Assembly (NCBI GenBank): GCA_002345825.1
Contig: DDWD01000220.1
Coordinates: 1-53,977, forward strand
Source of the DNA: Bacteroidales bacterium UBA2295
Lineage (GTDB): Bacteria; Bacteroidota; Bacteroidia; Bacteroidales; Tenuifilaceae
Reading direction: 5' to 3'
DNA length: 53,977 bases
How positions within the stretch are numbered: position 1 is the first letter of the stretch; each line of letters begins with the position of its first letter. The notes under the pieces were generated by a model that ran no database searches, was not told where the DNA came from, and saw only the letters and a list, made by a program, of their open reading frames with translations. Both the position numbers and the translations under genes were made by a program. This document shows, piece by piece, positions 1 through 6,707 of the stretch.

Positions 1-2
1 TG

Positions 3-128
3 TCGAACCTGGTAACCTTTATCCGGCTTAACCTTTTTGTTAAAATTGATTTGTGGGAATGGATAAACCAGCCGTTTGTCCGTCCAAAAAAGGAAGATGC
101 AAAACAATTACTCCTATTTACGGGGTAG
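3..128 (+). CDS. C-terminal tail of an IS4-type (DUF4372) transposase, cut by window edge
   Basis: An open frame enters from the left edge and ends at a TAG, giving 41 residues. The tail reads SNLVTFIRLNLF, then a DLWEWINQPF stretch, and ends QLLLFTG. This matches my memory of the extreme C-terminus of Bacteroidota IS4-family DDE transposases with an N-terminal DUF4372 domain, which typically end in a NLVaFlRLNLF...DLWeWLnxPF pattern. The DDE catalytic core lies outside the window, so family assignment rests on this tail alone. If correct, an insertion sequence ends shortly downstream, before the agmatinase gene. Confidence 0.6.
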   Translation, partial: SNLVTFIRLNLFVKIDLWEWINQPFVRPKKEDAKQLLLFTG

Positions 129-293
129 GCTTAATTTTGAAAACAGGGTTTTTCCAATCTTAATGTACTTATATTCAACTGGTGTGTTTATGACTTAAAT
201 TTATTTTGGACAGCTGTGATAATATTTAAAGGTTGTTTGTACTTGGTTGCTTATCAGTATGCATACGATTTGAGTGTGCTTACAACGATGGAA

Positions 294-313
294 CCTGCCT
301 ACTGTCAGGCAGG
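294..313. repeat. REP-like inverted repeat hairpin
   Basis: Perfect 7-base arms CCTGCCT (294-300) and AGGCAGG (307-313) flank a 6-base loop. It is GC-rich in an otherwise AT-rich intergenic region and has no T-run, so it does not look like a terminator. CCTGCCT/AGGCAGG palindromes are, from memory, a dispersed repeat in several Bacteroidota genomes. Only one copy lies in this window. Confidence 0.55.
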
Positions 314-381
314 CACCCAATTTTATTCATACGCTTTTGTGTAAGCTACCTTACATGGGTGTTTCATAATCAAAAAAACAA

Positions 382-389
382 TATCTTTG
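382..389 (+). promoter_or_regulatory. Candidate -7 promoter element for the polyamine gene pair
   Basis: TATCTTTG matches the Bacteroidota housekeeping -7 consensus TAnnTTTG, 78 bases before the agmatinase start. No clear TTTG -33 box is seen at the usual spacing. Confidence 0.45.
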
Positions 390-467
390 CACCCCATAAT
401 TTCAAAAGGAATTTGTATATTGTTTTGAAATTAAGGATATTGTATAACAGGCAAAAAAAAATATTTT

Positions 468-1316
468 ATGATACATTTTGGTGATGTACCCCAAGAATTT
501 TGCGACAAACATAATTCACCAATAGTAATTCTTCCAATTCCTTACGATGGCACCAGCACATGGGTTAAAGGAGCCGATAAAGGACCCGAAGCTCTGCTTG
601 AGGCATCGGCCAATATGGAATTGTACGACATTGAGACAAATACCGAGGTGTACCTAAAGGGTATTTTTACAGCCCCGGCAATAACTGCTGATGCTAACCC
701 TGAGGCAATGGTTGAGGCTGCTGAAAAGGAAACACTAAAATATCTTGACTCACACAAGTTTGTGGTAACCATTGGTGGCGAGCACTCTGTTAGCATCGGC
801 CCAATTCAGGCTTACGCAAAGAAGTTCAAAAACCTAAGCGTTTTGCAGATAGATGCTCACGCCGACCTGCGCGATAGCTACGAGGGTTCAAAGAATAACC
901 ATGCCTGCGTAATGGCTCGAGCTCAAGATTTGTGCCCCATTGTGCAGGTGGGTATCCGCAGTATGGATTTGGGTGAGAAGGATCGGCTTGATCCTAAGCG
1001 AGTATTCTGGGCACACAAGATAACTCAGTGCGAGGAGTGGATGGATCAGGCCATCGATTTGCTGACCGATAACGTTTACCTAACCATCGATTTGGATGGG
1101 TTCGATCCATCAATTTTACCCTCTACAGGTACGCCTGAACCTGGTGGACTACAATGGTATCCAACCCTTAAGTTTATCAAAAAGGTGATTGAGCGTAAAA
1201 ACCTTGTGGGCTTCGATATAGTTGAGCTATGTCCCGACCCCGATGAGAAGTCTTCGGACTTTTTAGCAACCAAGTTGCTTTACAAAATACTTTCGTATAA
1301 ATTTGCAAAAGAATAA
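468..1316 (+). CDS. speB: Agmatinase (ureohydrolase family)
   Basis: This 282-residue protein has the full ureohydrolase signature of Mn2+-binding motifs: GGEHS near residue 103, DAHADLRD near 129, and DLDGFDPS near 208 followed by TGTPEPGG. The family hydrolyses agmatine to putrescine and urea (or arginine to ornithine in arginases); length and the short bacterial form favour agmatinase. The ATG at 468 gives the expected N-terminus (MIHFGD). There is no Shine-Dalgarno sequence, as is usual in Bacteroidota. A deoxyhypusine-synthase-like gene follows 35 bases downstream on the same strand, which supports a polyamine role. Arginine decarboxylase, the enzyme that would supply agmatine, is not in the window. 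Arginase or formimidoylglutamase activity cannot be excluded from sequence alone. Confidence 0.88.
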   Translation: MIHFGDVPQEFCDKHNSPIVILPIPYDGTSTWVKGADKGPEALLEASANMELYDIETNTEVYLKGIFTAPAITADANPEAMVEAAEKETLKYLDSHKFVVTIGGEHSVSIGPIQAYAKKFKNLSVLQIDAHADLRDSYEGSKNNHACVMARAQDLCPIVQVGIRSMDLGEKDRLDPKRVFWAHKITQCEEWMDQAIDLLTDNVYLTIDLDGFDPSILPSTGTPEPGGLQWYPTLKFIKKVIERKNLVGFDIVELCPDPDEKSSDFLATKLLYKILSYKFAKE

Positions 1317-1351
1317 CAATCAAACTATCAACCTAACAAAGAATTGCTGAA

Positions 1352-2371
1352 ATGGAGAAAAAAGACCTGCTAAAGGATGTGGTGAAGCACATCGATATCA
1401 AATCGTTCGATTCTACCCCAATTATCAACTCAATGCGCGACATGTCATTTACCTCGCGCGATACTGCAGTTGCAACCGATATTCTTGAGATGATGATTGC
1501 CGATAAGGAGTGCAGTAACTGGCTTATTCTGGCTGGCAGCACCAGCGCTGGTGGATGTATGCAGGTGTACGTTGATATGGTGAAAAATAATATGGTTGAT
1601 GTTATTGTGGCCACTGGCGCATCAATTGTTGACATGGATTTTTTCGAAGCCCTTGGCTTCAAACACTACAAGGGAACTCCCTTTATCGATGACAATCATT
1701 TGCGTAACAATTATATCGATAGGATTTACGATACCTTTATTGACGAGGAGGAGTTGCAGGAGTGCGATGCTACCATCAAAAAAATTGCCGATGGCATGAA
1801 GCCTGGCGTATACAGCTCTCGTGAATTTATAAAAGAGATGGGCAAGTACCTTGTTCAACATTCTGTGAAAAAGGATAGTCTGGTGCAGGCTTGCTACGAG
1901 AATAATGTTCCCATTTTTGTTCCTGCATTCAGCGATTGCAGCGCTGGTTTTGGGCTGGTTAAAAATCAGGTTGAGAACCCCGATGCACACGTTTCTATCG
2001 ATTCGGTTAAGGATTTCCGCGAGCTAACCGATATCAAAATTGCAGGCAAGACTACCGGTTTATTCATGGTTGGCGGGGGAGCACCCAAAAACTTTGCCCA
2101 GGATACCGTGGTTTGTGCCGAGATTCTTGGCCACGATGTACCGATGCATAAATATGCTGTACAGATCACCGTTGCCGATCCCCGCGATGGGGCTTGCTCT
2201 AGCTCAACATTAAAAGAGGCCTCTTCATGGGGTAAAGTTGATACTACTTACGAGCAAATGGTTTATGCCGAGGCAACCAGCGTGGTTCCCATAATGCTAA
2301 GCTATATTTACCACCGTGGAACATGGAAAAACCGTAAGAAGTACGAGTGGGCAAAACTTTTCGATAAGTAA
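1352..2371 (+). CDS. Deoxyhypusine synthase-like protein (probable polyamine aminobutyl transferase)
   Basis: The 339-residue protein belongs to the deoxyhypusine synthase fold. The N-terminal region has the NAD-associated AGSTSAGG stretch (near residue 62), the middle has LFMVGGGAPKN, and the EASSWGKV motif places the expected catalytic lysine at residue 295. The eukaryotic/archaeal enzyme transfers an aminobutyl group from spermidine to eIF5A. Bacteria lack eIF5A, and some bacterial homologues make homospermidine instead, using the same enzyme-lysine imine chemistry. Its position 35 bases after agmatinase suggests it uses putrescine or spermidine, but the product is inferred. It ends just before a strong bidirectional terminator. 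Confidence 0.8.
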   Translation: MEKKDLLKDVVKHIDIKSFDSTPIINSMRDMSFTSRDTAVATDILEMMIADKECSNWLILAGSTSAGGCMQVYVDMVKNNMVDVIVATGASIVDMDFFEALGFKHYKGTPFIDDNHLRNNYIDRIYDTFIDEEELQECDATIKKIADGMKPGVYSSREFIKEMGKYLVQHSVKKDSLVQACYENNVPIFVPAFSDCSAGFGLVKNQVENPDAHVSIDSVKDFRELTDIKIAGKTTGLFMVGGGAPKNFAQDTVVCAEILGHDVPMHKYAVQITVADPRDGACSSSTLKEASSWGKVDTTYEQMVYAEATSVVPIMLSYIYHRGTWKNRKKYEWAKLFDK

Positions 2372-2391
2372 GAAATTTGAATTATATCAAG

Positions 2392-2423
2392 AAAAAAAGG
2401 GGTGTGTAGACACCCCTTTTTTT
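2392..2423. terminator. Bidirectional terminator between convergent genes
   Basis: GGGGTGT (2399-2405) pairs with ACACCCC (2410-2416) across a GTAG loop, flanked by A7 and T7. It sits between the plus-strand DHS-like gene and the minus-strand OsmC gene; the last T residues form part of the OsmC stop codon. Confidence 0.9.
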
Positions 2424-2817
2424 AGTTAACGCTGGTAAAAACATTAATTTCTGGTGGTTCTTGCAAATGCTTCTTTACTGCGCATTGGTTTGCAACCTTT
2501 ATCAATGCATCATAGTATTTTTCAGGGAAGGTATCAGGTACATTAATCTGTAAATCGATACCCTCAACCATATGAGTTGATGGGTTAAACTTATGTTTTT
2601 GTGTTATGGATACACCTTCGGTTGGAATCCCGCGTTGGTCGCAGAAAGATTTTACGTATATACCAGCACATGTGCCAATTGAAGCTAAGAATAATGAAAA
2701 TGGTGCTGGGCCCTCATTATCGCCCCCAGCCATTGTGGGTTGATCGGTAAGGATTTTGTGCTCACCTACTTGTGCAATTACCTGTTTGTTGCCTGAGAAT
2801 GTAATTTCTAGTTCCAT
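2422..2817 (-). CDS. OsmC family protein
   Basis: The 131-residue protein fits the OsmC/Ohr fold: a short N-terminal beta hairpin, the PxxLFLASIGTC helix start, and a second half ending in PPEINV. Cys50 (ASIGTC) and Cys112 (ANQCAVKKHL) are spaced like the peroxidatic and resolving cysteines of OsmC-type thiol peroxidases, which reduce organic hydroperoxides in the cytoplasm. An additional Cys59 is present. Its 3' end abuts the terminator shared with the DHS-like gene. It is separated by a terminator from the upstream rubredoxin gene, so it is probably its own transcription unit. Whether it is a true peroxidase or a YhfA-like member cannot be settled from sequence. Confidence 0.85.
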   Translation of the reverse strand: MELEITFSGNKQVIAQVGEHKILTDQPTMAGGDNEGPAPFSLFLASIGTCAGIYVKSFCDQRGIPTEGVSITQKHKFNPSTHMVEGIDLQINVPDTFPEKYYDALIKVANQCAVKKHLQEPPEINVFTSVN

Positions 2818-2863
2818 AATTTTTAAACTTATACATATTTAATATATTCACAAACATCAATAG

Positions 2864-2904
2864 CAATAAAAAGTTCAAACCCACTATGTAGATTATAGTG
2901 GGTT
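2864..2904 (-). terminator. Terminator after the SiaC-like/rubredoxin operon
   Basis: A perfect 10-base stem, AACCCACTAT (2878-2887) with ATAGTGGGTT (2895-2904), loop of 7. On the minus strand it is followed by a T-rich run at 2864-2870. It begins 10 bases after the rubredoxin stop codon. Confidence 0.8.
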
Positions 2905-2914
2905 CAGATTTTCA

Positions 2915-3070
2915 TTAGTCTATTTCAACAAAATCGTCTTTTGGAATACCACAAACCGGGCAGCGCCAATCGGGTGGCAAATCTTCAAATGGAGTTCCTG
3001 GCTCAATCCCCTGGGTAGGATCGCCAATGTTTGGGTCGTATATGTATCCGCAGATTTTACATTTGTGCAT
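2915..3070 (-). CDS. Rubredoxin
   Basis: A 51-residue protein starting MHKCKICGYIYDP and ending DFVEID. The two CxxCG-type knuckles, CKICGY near residue 4 and CPVCG near 38, are the four Fe ligands of rubredoxin, and the internal GDPxxGIxPGTPFEDLPPDWRC segment is the classical family sequence. It is a small cytoplasmic one-electron carrier that commonly donates to flavodiiron proteins, rubrerythrin or superoxide reductase. It lies 10 bases downstream of the SiaC-like gene, so the two are very likely cotranscribed and end at the terminator at 2864-2904. A flavodiiron protein (51059-52249), a plausible electron acceptor, is in the same window but far away. Confidence 0.95.
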   Translation of the reverse strand: MHKCKICGYIYDPNIGDPTQGIEPGTPFEDLPPDWRCPVCGIPKDDFVEID

Positions 3071-3080
3071 AGCTACTTTA

Positions 3081-3452
3081 TTATGTGATTACAATTAGGT
3101 TAATGGGGACCTTGAATAACGCCTTAAAATCGAGGCCAAGGTTTTTTATGGTATCGTCATCTTCCTCGTAATACCATGAAATGCTAATTTCGTTACCCTT
3201 AATGTAGCATTCCTCAATAAGCTTTATAATGTTGTACAAAAACCTATTGGAACCGCTATTGATATATTCGATGGTAACTGAAACCTTGGTGAATTTTTCG
3301 GGATGTGCAATGTAATTCTCAATCCATTTGATTATTGGTTGGTAAAACGAAATGGCATCTTCAGGAATTGATCGCCCAGAAATTTGAATCATCCCCGGCG
3401 AAAAATCAATCTCGGGGGTTTTGCTTGTGCCCTTAACAAATAAATTTTTCAT
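3081..3452 (-). CDS. SiaC-like regulatory phosphoprotein (DUF1987), orphan copy
   Basis: The 123-residue protein is a paralogue of the one at 15943-16323. Both carry GRSIPE near residue 27, the (I/L)EYxN segment near 63, and WYYEEDD near 98, which mark the DUF1987/SiaC family. In Pseudomonas, SiaC is phosphorylated on one threonine by SiaB and in its free form activates a diguanylate cyclase; targets in Bacteroidota are unknown. Here the expected phosphosite region reads INSGSN, whereas the second copy reads FNTSSS, so the threonine appears replaced. No SiaB gene is adjacent; rubredoxin follows by 10 bases. A near-consensus -7 box (TACCCTTG on the minus strand) lies at 3486-3493. Confidence 0.8.
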   Translation of the reverse strand: MKNLFVKGTSKTPEIDFSPGMIQISGRSIPEDAISFYQPIIKWIENYIAHPEKFTKVSVTIEYINSGSNRFLYNIIKLIEECYIKGNEISISWYYEEDDDTIKNLGLDFKALFKVPINLIVIT

Positions 3453-3541
3453 AGTCTCTTGGGTTGATTTCCGTAATGTGCATTACAAGGGTAAAGGTAA
3501 GTAAAATGATTGTTCAGAACAATGATTCGTTGCCAAAATTA

Positions 3542-4543
3542 TTACAAGTCTCTTCGCAACCTGTTCCAGTATAACTTCATATTTTTGCCGTTTATCTTTC
3601 GATTTGGATTTGATCTGGAAACTTCTGGCGCGTTGGTTGGCCCGCTAATTTCAAAGTTCATAACAAACCATTGCTCATCATCAAACCCCATACTACCAAA
3701 TCGGAGGTCATATAGCCAAAGCGAACCATCTTCCTTCTGATCTACCTTGTAAAAGCCATCGGTAAATCGAATAAGATCTTTTATTTTGTTATGTTTTGAG
3801 AATTCTCCTAGTAGCTTTTCGTTTCGATTTATATACTTAAATTCTATAGATTTTTGGTCGAAGTTGCTAATGTAGCCATAATGATATCCGGTTGAATCTT
3901 CGGCAACAGCCAGCCAAAAGAAGTTGGTTAAGGGAAGCGGTGCAGTTTTTATCCGATAAAAATTAACACCCTGTTCTTTGAGTTGAGCAGTAACTCGCCG
4001 CTCAATATGTACCTTATTAACTACCGATAGACCAACAAAAAGTGAGGCGAACAGTAGAATTCCCCATGAAAGTTTGCTTCTGACGGGCGATTTGATAGGT
4101 TTAAATAAGATGATAATCAGCAATATAACAATTGGGATGAGAAACATAATATCGATTATTCCAATCGAATCGAAAGCTAGGCGAGTATTACTAAATGGTA
4201 ATAGTAAGGCAGTGCCATAGGTATTAAAAATATCGATGGTTGAGTGCATCAAAATGGCAATGAGTGACATCAATGTCCATTGCCTAAAGTTTTTATCCCT
4301 ATGGATTTTTGTAGCCAGCAATCCCATGATGGGGGCAGCGATAATGGCAAAAAGTATGGAGTGACTAGGTCCCCGATGAAAGAAGAGCGCTTCAACAGGT
4401 TGGAGTAGGGGAGTTATAATTGTATCAAAATCGGGTAGCGATCCGGCAATGGCACCCCAGAACAGGGCTTTGTTGCCAACTTTATTACCCATAATTACCT
4501 GCCCTGTAGCAGCCCCCAGAACTATGTGTGTTAGTGAATCCAT
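3542..4543 (-). CDS. Membrane-bound metal-dependent hydrolase (DUF457/YdjM type)
   Basis: The 333-residue protein opens MDSLTHIVLGAATGQ and carries HRGPSHSILFA near residue 58 and HSTIDIFNTYG near 103. These His/Asp clusters are the signature of the DUF457 (YdjM/YbcI) inner-membrane family, annotated as metal-dependent hydrolases and related in topology to phospholipase C/PAP-like proteins. About four hydrophobic helices occupy the first 180 residues (two strong ones around 125-180). The C-terminal 150 residues are soluble and beta-rich (FFWLAVAEDSTGYHYGY). The substrate is unknown. It is transcribed divergently from rlmD with a 79-base gap. Confidence 0.75.
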   Translation of the reverse strand: MDSLTHIVLGAATGQVIMGNKVGNKALFWGAIAGSLPDFDTIITPLLQPVEALFFHRGPSHSILFAIIAAPIMGLLATKIHRDKNFRQWTLMSLIAILMHSTIDIFNTYGTALLLPFSNTRLAFDSIGIIDIMFLIPIVILLIIILFKPIKSPVRSKLSWGILLFASLFVGLSVVNKVHIERRVTAQLKEQGVNFYRIKTAPLPLTNFFWLAVAEDSTGYHYGYISNFDQKSIEFKYINRNEKLLGEFSKHNKIKDLIRFTDGFYKVDQKEDGSLWLYDLRFGSMGFDDEQWFVMNFEISGPTNAPEVSRSNPNRKINGKNMKLYWNRLRRDL

Positions 4544-4557
4544 ACAAACAATTTTGC

Positions 4558-4565
4558 TAACTTTG
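4558..4565 (+). promoter_or_regulatory. Candidate -7 promoter element for rlmD
   Basis: TAACTTTG, an exact TAnnTTTG match, 57 bases before the GTG start of rlmD, in the short divergent gap with the DUF457 gene. Confidence 0.5.
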
Positions 4566-4622
4566 TGCCTTTAAAATTAACATCAAAATTCCATTTTCGT
4601 TCAATCATCAAAAGTAATAAAA

Positions 4623-6029
4623 GTGAGAAAACGTAGGCCAAATCCTCTCCTCGAAAAAGTTCGTATTGTTGATCTCGCTGCCGAAGGCAAAGCAATTGCT
4701 AGGGTAGAAGGGAAGGTGGTTTTTGTACCCTTCGCCGTTCCGGGCGATTTGGTAGATATTCAGGTGTCGAAAAAGCGAAAAAGCTATATGGAGGGATTTG
4801 TTACTACATACCATGAACTCTCGCCTAGCCGTATTGAACCATTTTGTAGCCATTTTGGTACATGCGGTGGATGCAAGTGGCAAAACCTGCCCTATGCAAT
4901 GCAGCTAGAGTTGAAACAAAAGCAAGTTACAGACCAGCTTACCAGGATAGGGAAATTTGATTTGCCCGAGATTTCGCCAATATTAGGGTCGGCAAGTACT
5001 CAGTACTATAGAAACAAATTGGAGTTTACCTTTAGCCATAACCGATGGTTAACGCGCGACGAGATTTCAAGTGGAGTAGACGTGGAACAGCACCCCGTGT
5101 TGGGTTTTCACGTGCCCGGTAAATTCGATAAGGTTTTTCAAGTGAACGAATGCTTTTTGCAACCCGAGCCATCCAATTCAATCCGATTGGCTGTGAACGA
5201 ATTTGCCTTGAGCAATGGGTACTCATACTACAATATAAAGGAGGGGGTGGGTTTGCTTCGCAACCTTATTATTCGAACTGCTTCAACGGGTGATGTTATG
5301 GTTATTCTCTCGGTTTTTGAGGATGATAAACCAAAGGTACTGGCATTGCTAGAGCATCTTAAGAATTTATTTCCTCAGGTTAGCTCCCTTATGTATGTTG
5401 TAAACCCCAAGGTAAACGATACCATAAACGATTTGGATATAGTTTGCTACCACGGAAACGATTACATCATGGAGCAAATGGAGGGTGTGCAGTTTGAGGT
5501 TGGGCCAAAAAGTTTTTACCAAACCAACTCGCATCAGGCTTACGAGCTGTACAAAATTACACGCGAATTTGCATCGCTAACAGGTAGTGAGTTGGTGTAC
5601 GACCTTTACACAGGAACTGGTACCATTGCAAATTTTTTGGCAAGTAAATGCAGTAAGGTTGTTGGTGTTGAATATGTTCCCGAGGCCATTGAGGATGCCA
5701 AGGTGAACTCTAGCATAAATGGTATTACCAACACTCACTTTGTTGCTGGTGATATGAAGGATGTTCTCTCTGAGCCGTTCTTTGCTGAGCATGGTTTTCC
5801 CGACGTTATTGTGCTAGATCCGCCAAGGGCTGGTGTGCATCCCGATGTGATGGAGAATATTCGAATGGTTAGCCCCAAGCGAATTGTTTACGTTTCATGC
5901 AATCCGGCCACTCAGGCTCGCGATATATCATTGCTGGGCGATGGTTACCAAGTAACCAAGGTTCAACCTGTTGATATGTTCCCTCATACTCATCATGTTG
6001 AGAATGTTGTTCTCTTGGAGAAGAAGTAA
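4623..6029 (+). CDS. rlmD: 23S rRNA (uracil-C5)-methyltransferase RlmD
   Basis: The 468-residue enzyme has an N-terminal TRAM domain (residues about 10-65), a [4Fe-4S] cluster set at Cys75, Cys81, Cys84 and Cys177, and a C-terminal Rossmann methyltransferase domain with DLYTGTGT, LDPPRAGVHP and YVSCNP. Cys426 in YVSCNP is the catalytic nucleophile of the RumA/TrmA family. The four cluster cysteines favour RlmD (m5U1939 in E. coli numbering) over TrmA; some Bacteroidota members may modify other uridines. The start is a GTG at 4623, since no in-frame ATG lies upstream and a later start would remove the TRAM domain. It has its own candidate promoter at 4558-4565. Confidence 0.9.
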   Translation: MRKRRPNPLLEKVRIVDLAAEGKAIARVEGKVVFVPFAVPGDLVDIQVSKKRKSYMEGFVTTYHELSPSRIEPFCSHFGTCGGCKWQNLPYAMQLELKQKQVTDQLTRIGKFDLPEISPILGSASTQYYRNKLEFTFSHNRWLTRDEISSGVDVEQHPVLGFHVPGKFDKVFQVNECFLQPEPSNSIRLAVNEFALSNGYSYYNIKEGVGLLRNLIIRTASTGDVMVILSVFEDDKPKVLALLEHLKNLFPQVSSLMYVVNPKVNDTINDLDIVCYHGNDYIMEQMEGVQFEVGPKSFYQTNSHQAYELYKITREFASLTGSELVYDLYTGTGTIANFLASKCSKVVGVEYVPEAIEDAKVNSSINGITNTHFVAGDMKDVLSEPFFAEHGFPDVIVLDPPRAGVHPDVMENIRMVSPKRIVYVSCNPATQARDISLLGDGYQVTKVQPVDMFPHTHHVENVVLLEKK

Positions 6030-6046
6030 AGGTTTTAGATGATAGC

Positions 6047-6352
6047 CTAGTCGGGCATTATAACATAGATATCCTCGTCGGTTTTTTTCATGAGGTACTG
6101 CTCGCGAGCAAATTTTTCGAGGTTCTCGTTGTTGGTTTGCAACTCGTTAAGCCTGTTTCTGTCGTTAGCAATTTTTTCGAGGTAGTACTCTTTTTCCTTC
6201 TCGAACCGTTTGATTTTTCGATACTCGTTGTAAACGTCAATCAGGTTGCTACTATCGAACAGGAGCATCCAAAGTAAAAATATGGCGATGGTAAGCACGT
6301 ACTTGTTGCGTACCCAAGGGAAAACTTTTTGCCAAATCTCGGAGCCTGTCAT
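6047..6352 (-). CDS. DivIC/FtsB-like septum formation initiator
   Basis: The 101-residue protein has a short cytoplasmic N-terminus, one transmembrane helix (YVLTIAIFLLWMLLF, about residues 18-33), then a heptad-rich coiled coil (YRKIKRFEKEKEYYLEKI... to about 80) and the FAREQYLMKK motif near 83, characteristic of DivIC/FtsB. The family forms the FtsB-FtsL-FtsQ divisome subcomplex in the inner membrane. The ThiS-like gene lies 44 bases upstream on the same strand and may share its transcript. The gene is convergent with rlmD with only 17 bases between stops. FtsL and other divisome genes are absent, so identity rests on architecture and motif. Confidence 0.82.
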   Translation of the reverse strand: MTGSEIWQKVFPWVRNKYVLTIAIFLLWMLLFDSSNLIDVYNEYRKIKRFEKEKEYYLEKIANDRNRLNELQTNNENLEKFAREQYLMKKTDEDIYVIMPD

Positions 6353-6396
6353 AAGTAGTTTTTCAGATAGATATTAATCAGTTATCATCTTGTGAA

Positions 6397-6606
6397 TCAC
6401 CCTCCACCAAATACATGGATTACTTGCACATCATCGCCTGATTGAACCTTGGCTGATGAGTATTGCTCTTTTTTTACTAGGTTGCCATTTATCTTAACGA
6501 TAAGTAGCTCAAAGGTGAAGTTTTTAAGCGATAGCAGTTCGTCAACCGTTAGGCTTTCCTTTTCAGTATTTATGGTCTCAATGTTGTGGTTAAGCTTTAT
6601 CTCCAT
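6397..6606 (-). CDS. thiS: ThiS-like sulfur carrier protein
   Basis: A 69-residue ubiquitin-fold protein ending IHVFGGG. ThiS and MoaD end in a Gly-Gly whose C-terminal carboxylate is adenylated and thiocarboxylated; this copy ends in three glycines (codons at 6400-6408). The ING(N/x)LV and SAKVQSGDDVQVIHVF segments are typical of ThiS. ThiS supplies sulfur for the thiazole ring of thiamine. No thiF, thiG, thiH or other thiamine gene is nearby; it lies upstream of the DivIC-like gene and downstream of a TonB-dependent receptor. It could be the thiamine carrier encoded apart from its partners, or a ThiS paralogue feeding another sulfur-transfer route. Confidence 0.78.
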   Translation of the reverse strand: MEIKLNHNIETINTEKESLTVDELLSLKNFTFELLIVKINGNLVKKEQYSSAKVQSGDDVQVIHVFGGG

Positions 6607-6707
6607 CGTAAAAATATCTGCAGGTTAACATCAGCAAAATTAATTAAAAAACTAGCCATAGCAAATAGTATGGCCTTGCCCAAGCGATTATTATTTTCAT
6701 GCAAATT

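Larger units (their letters stand above)
129..467. other. 339-base non-coding stretch: IS right flank, hairpin, speB promoter
   Basis: No convincing gene is present. From left to right it holds the presumed right flank of the insertion sequence (a possible end lies around 199-213, in the run ending TTTTGGACAG, but its partner repeat is outside the window), then an inverted-repeat hairpin at 294-313, then a -7 box at 382-389 that fits the downstream agmatinase gene. An 83-codon frame at 233-484 overlaps the agmatinase start and has a Cys/Arg/Phe-rich, low-quality composition, so I do not call it a gene. Confidence 0.6.

Noticed and set aside
233..484. 83-codon plus-strand frame upstream of agmatinase
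   Set aside because: It overlaps the agmatinase start, is Cys/Phe/Arg rich with no recognisable domain, and spans the hairpin and the -7 box.
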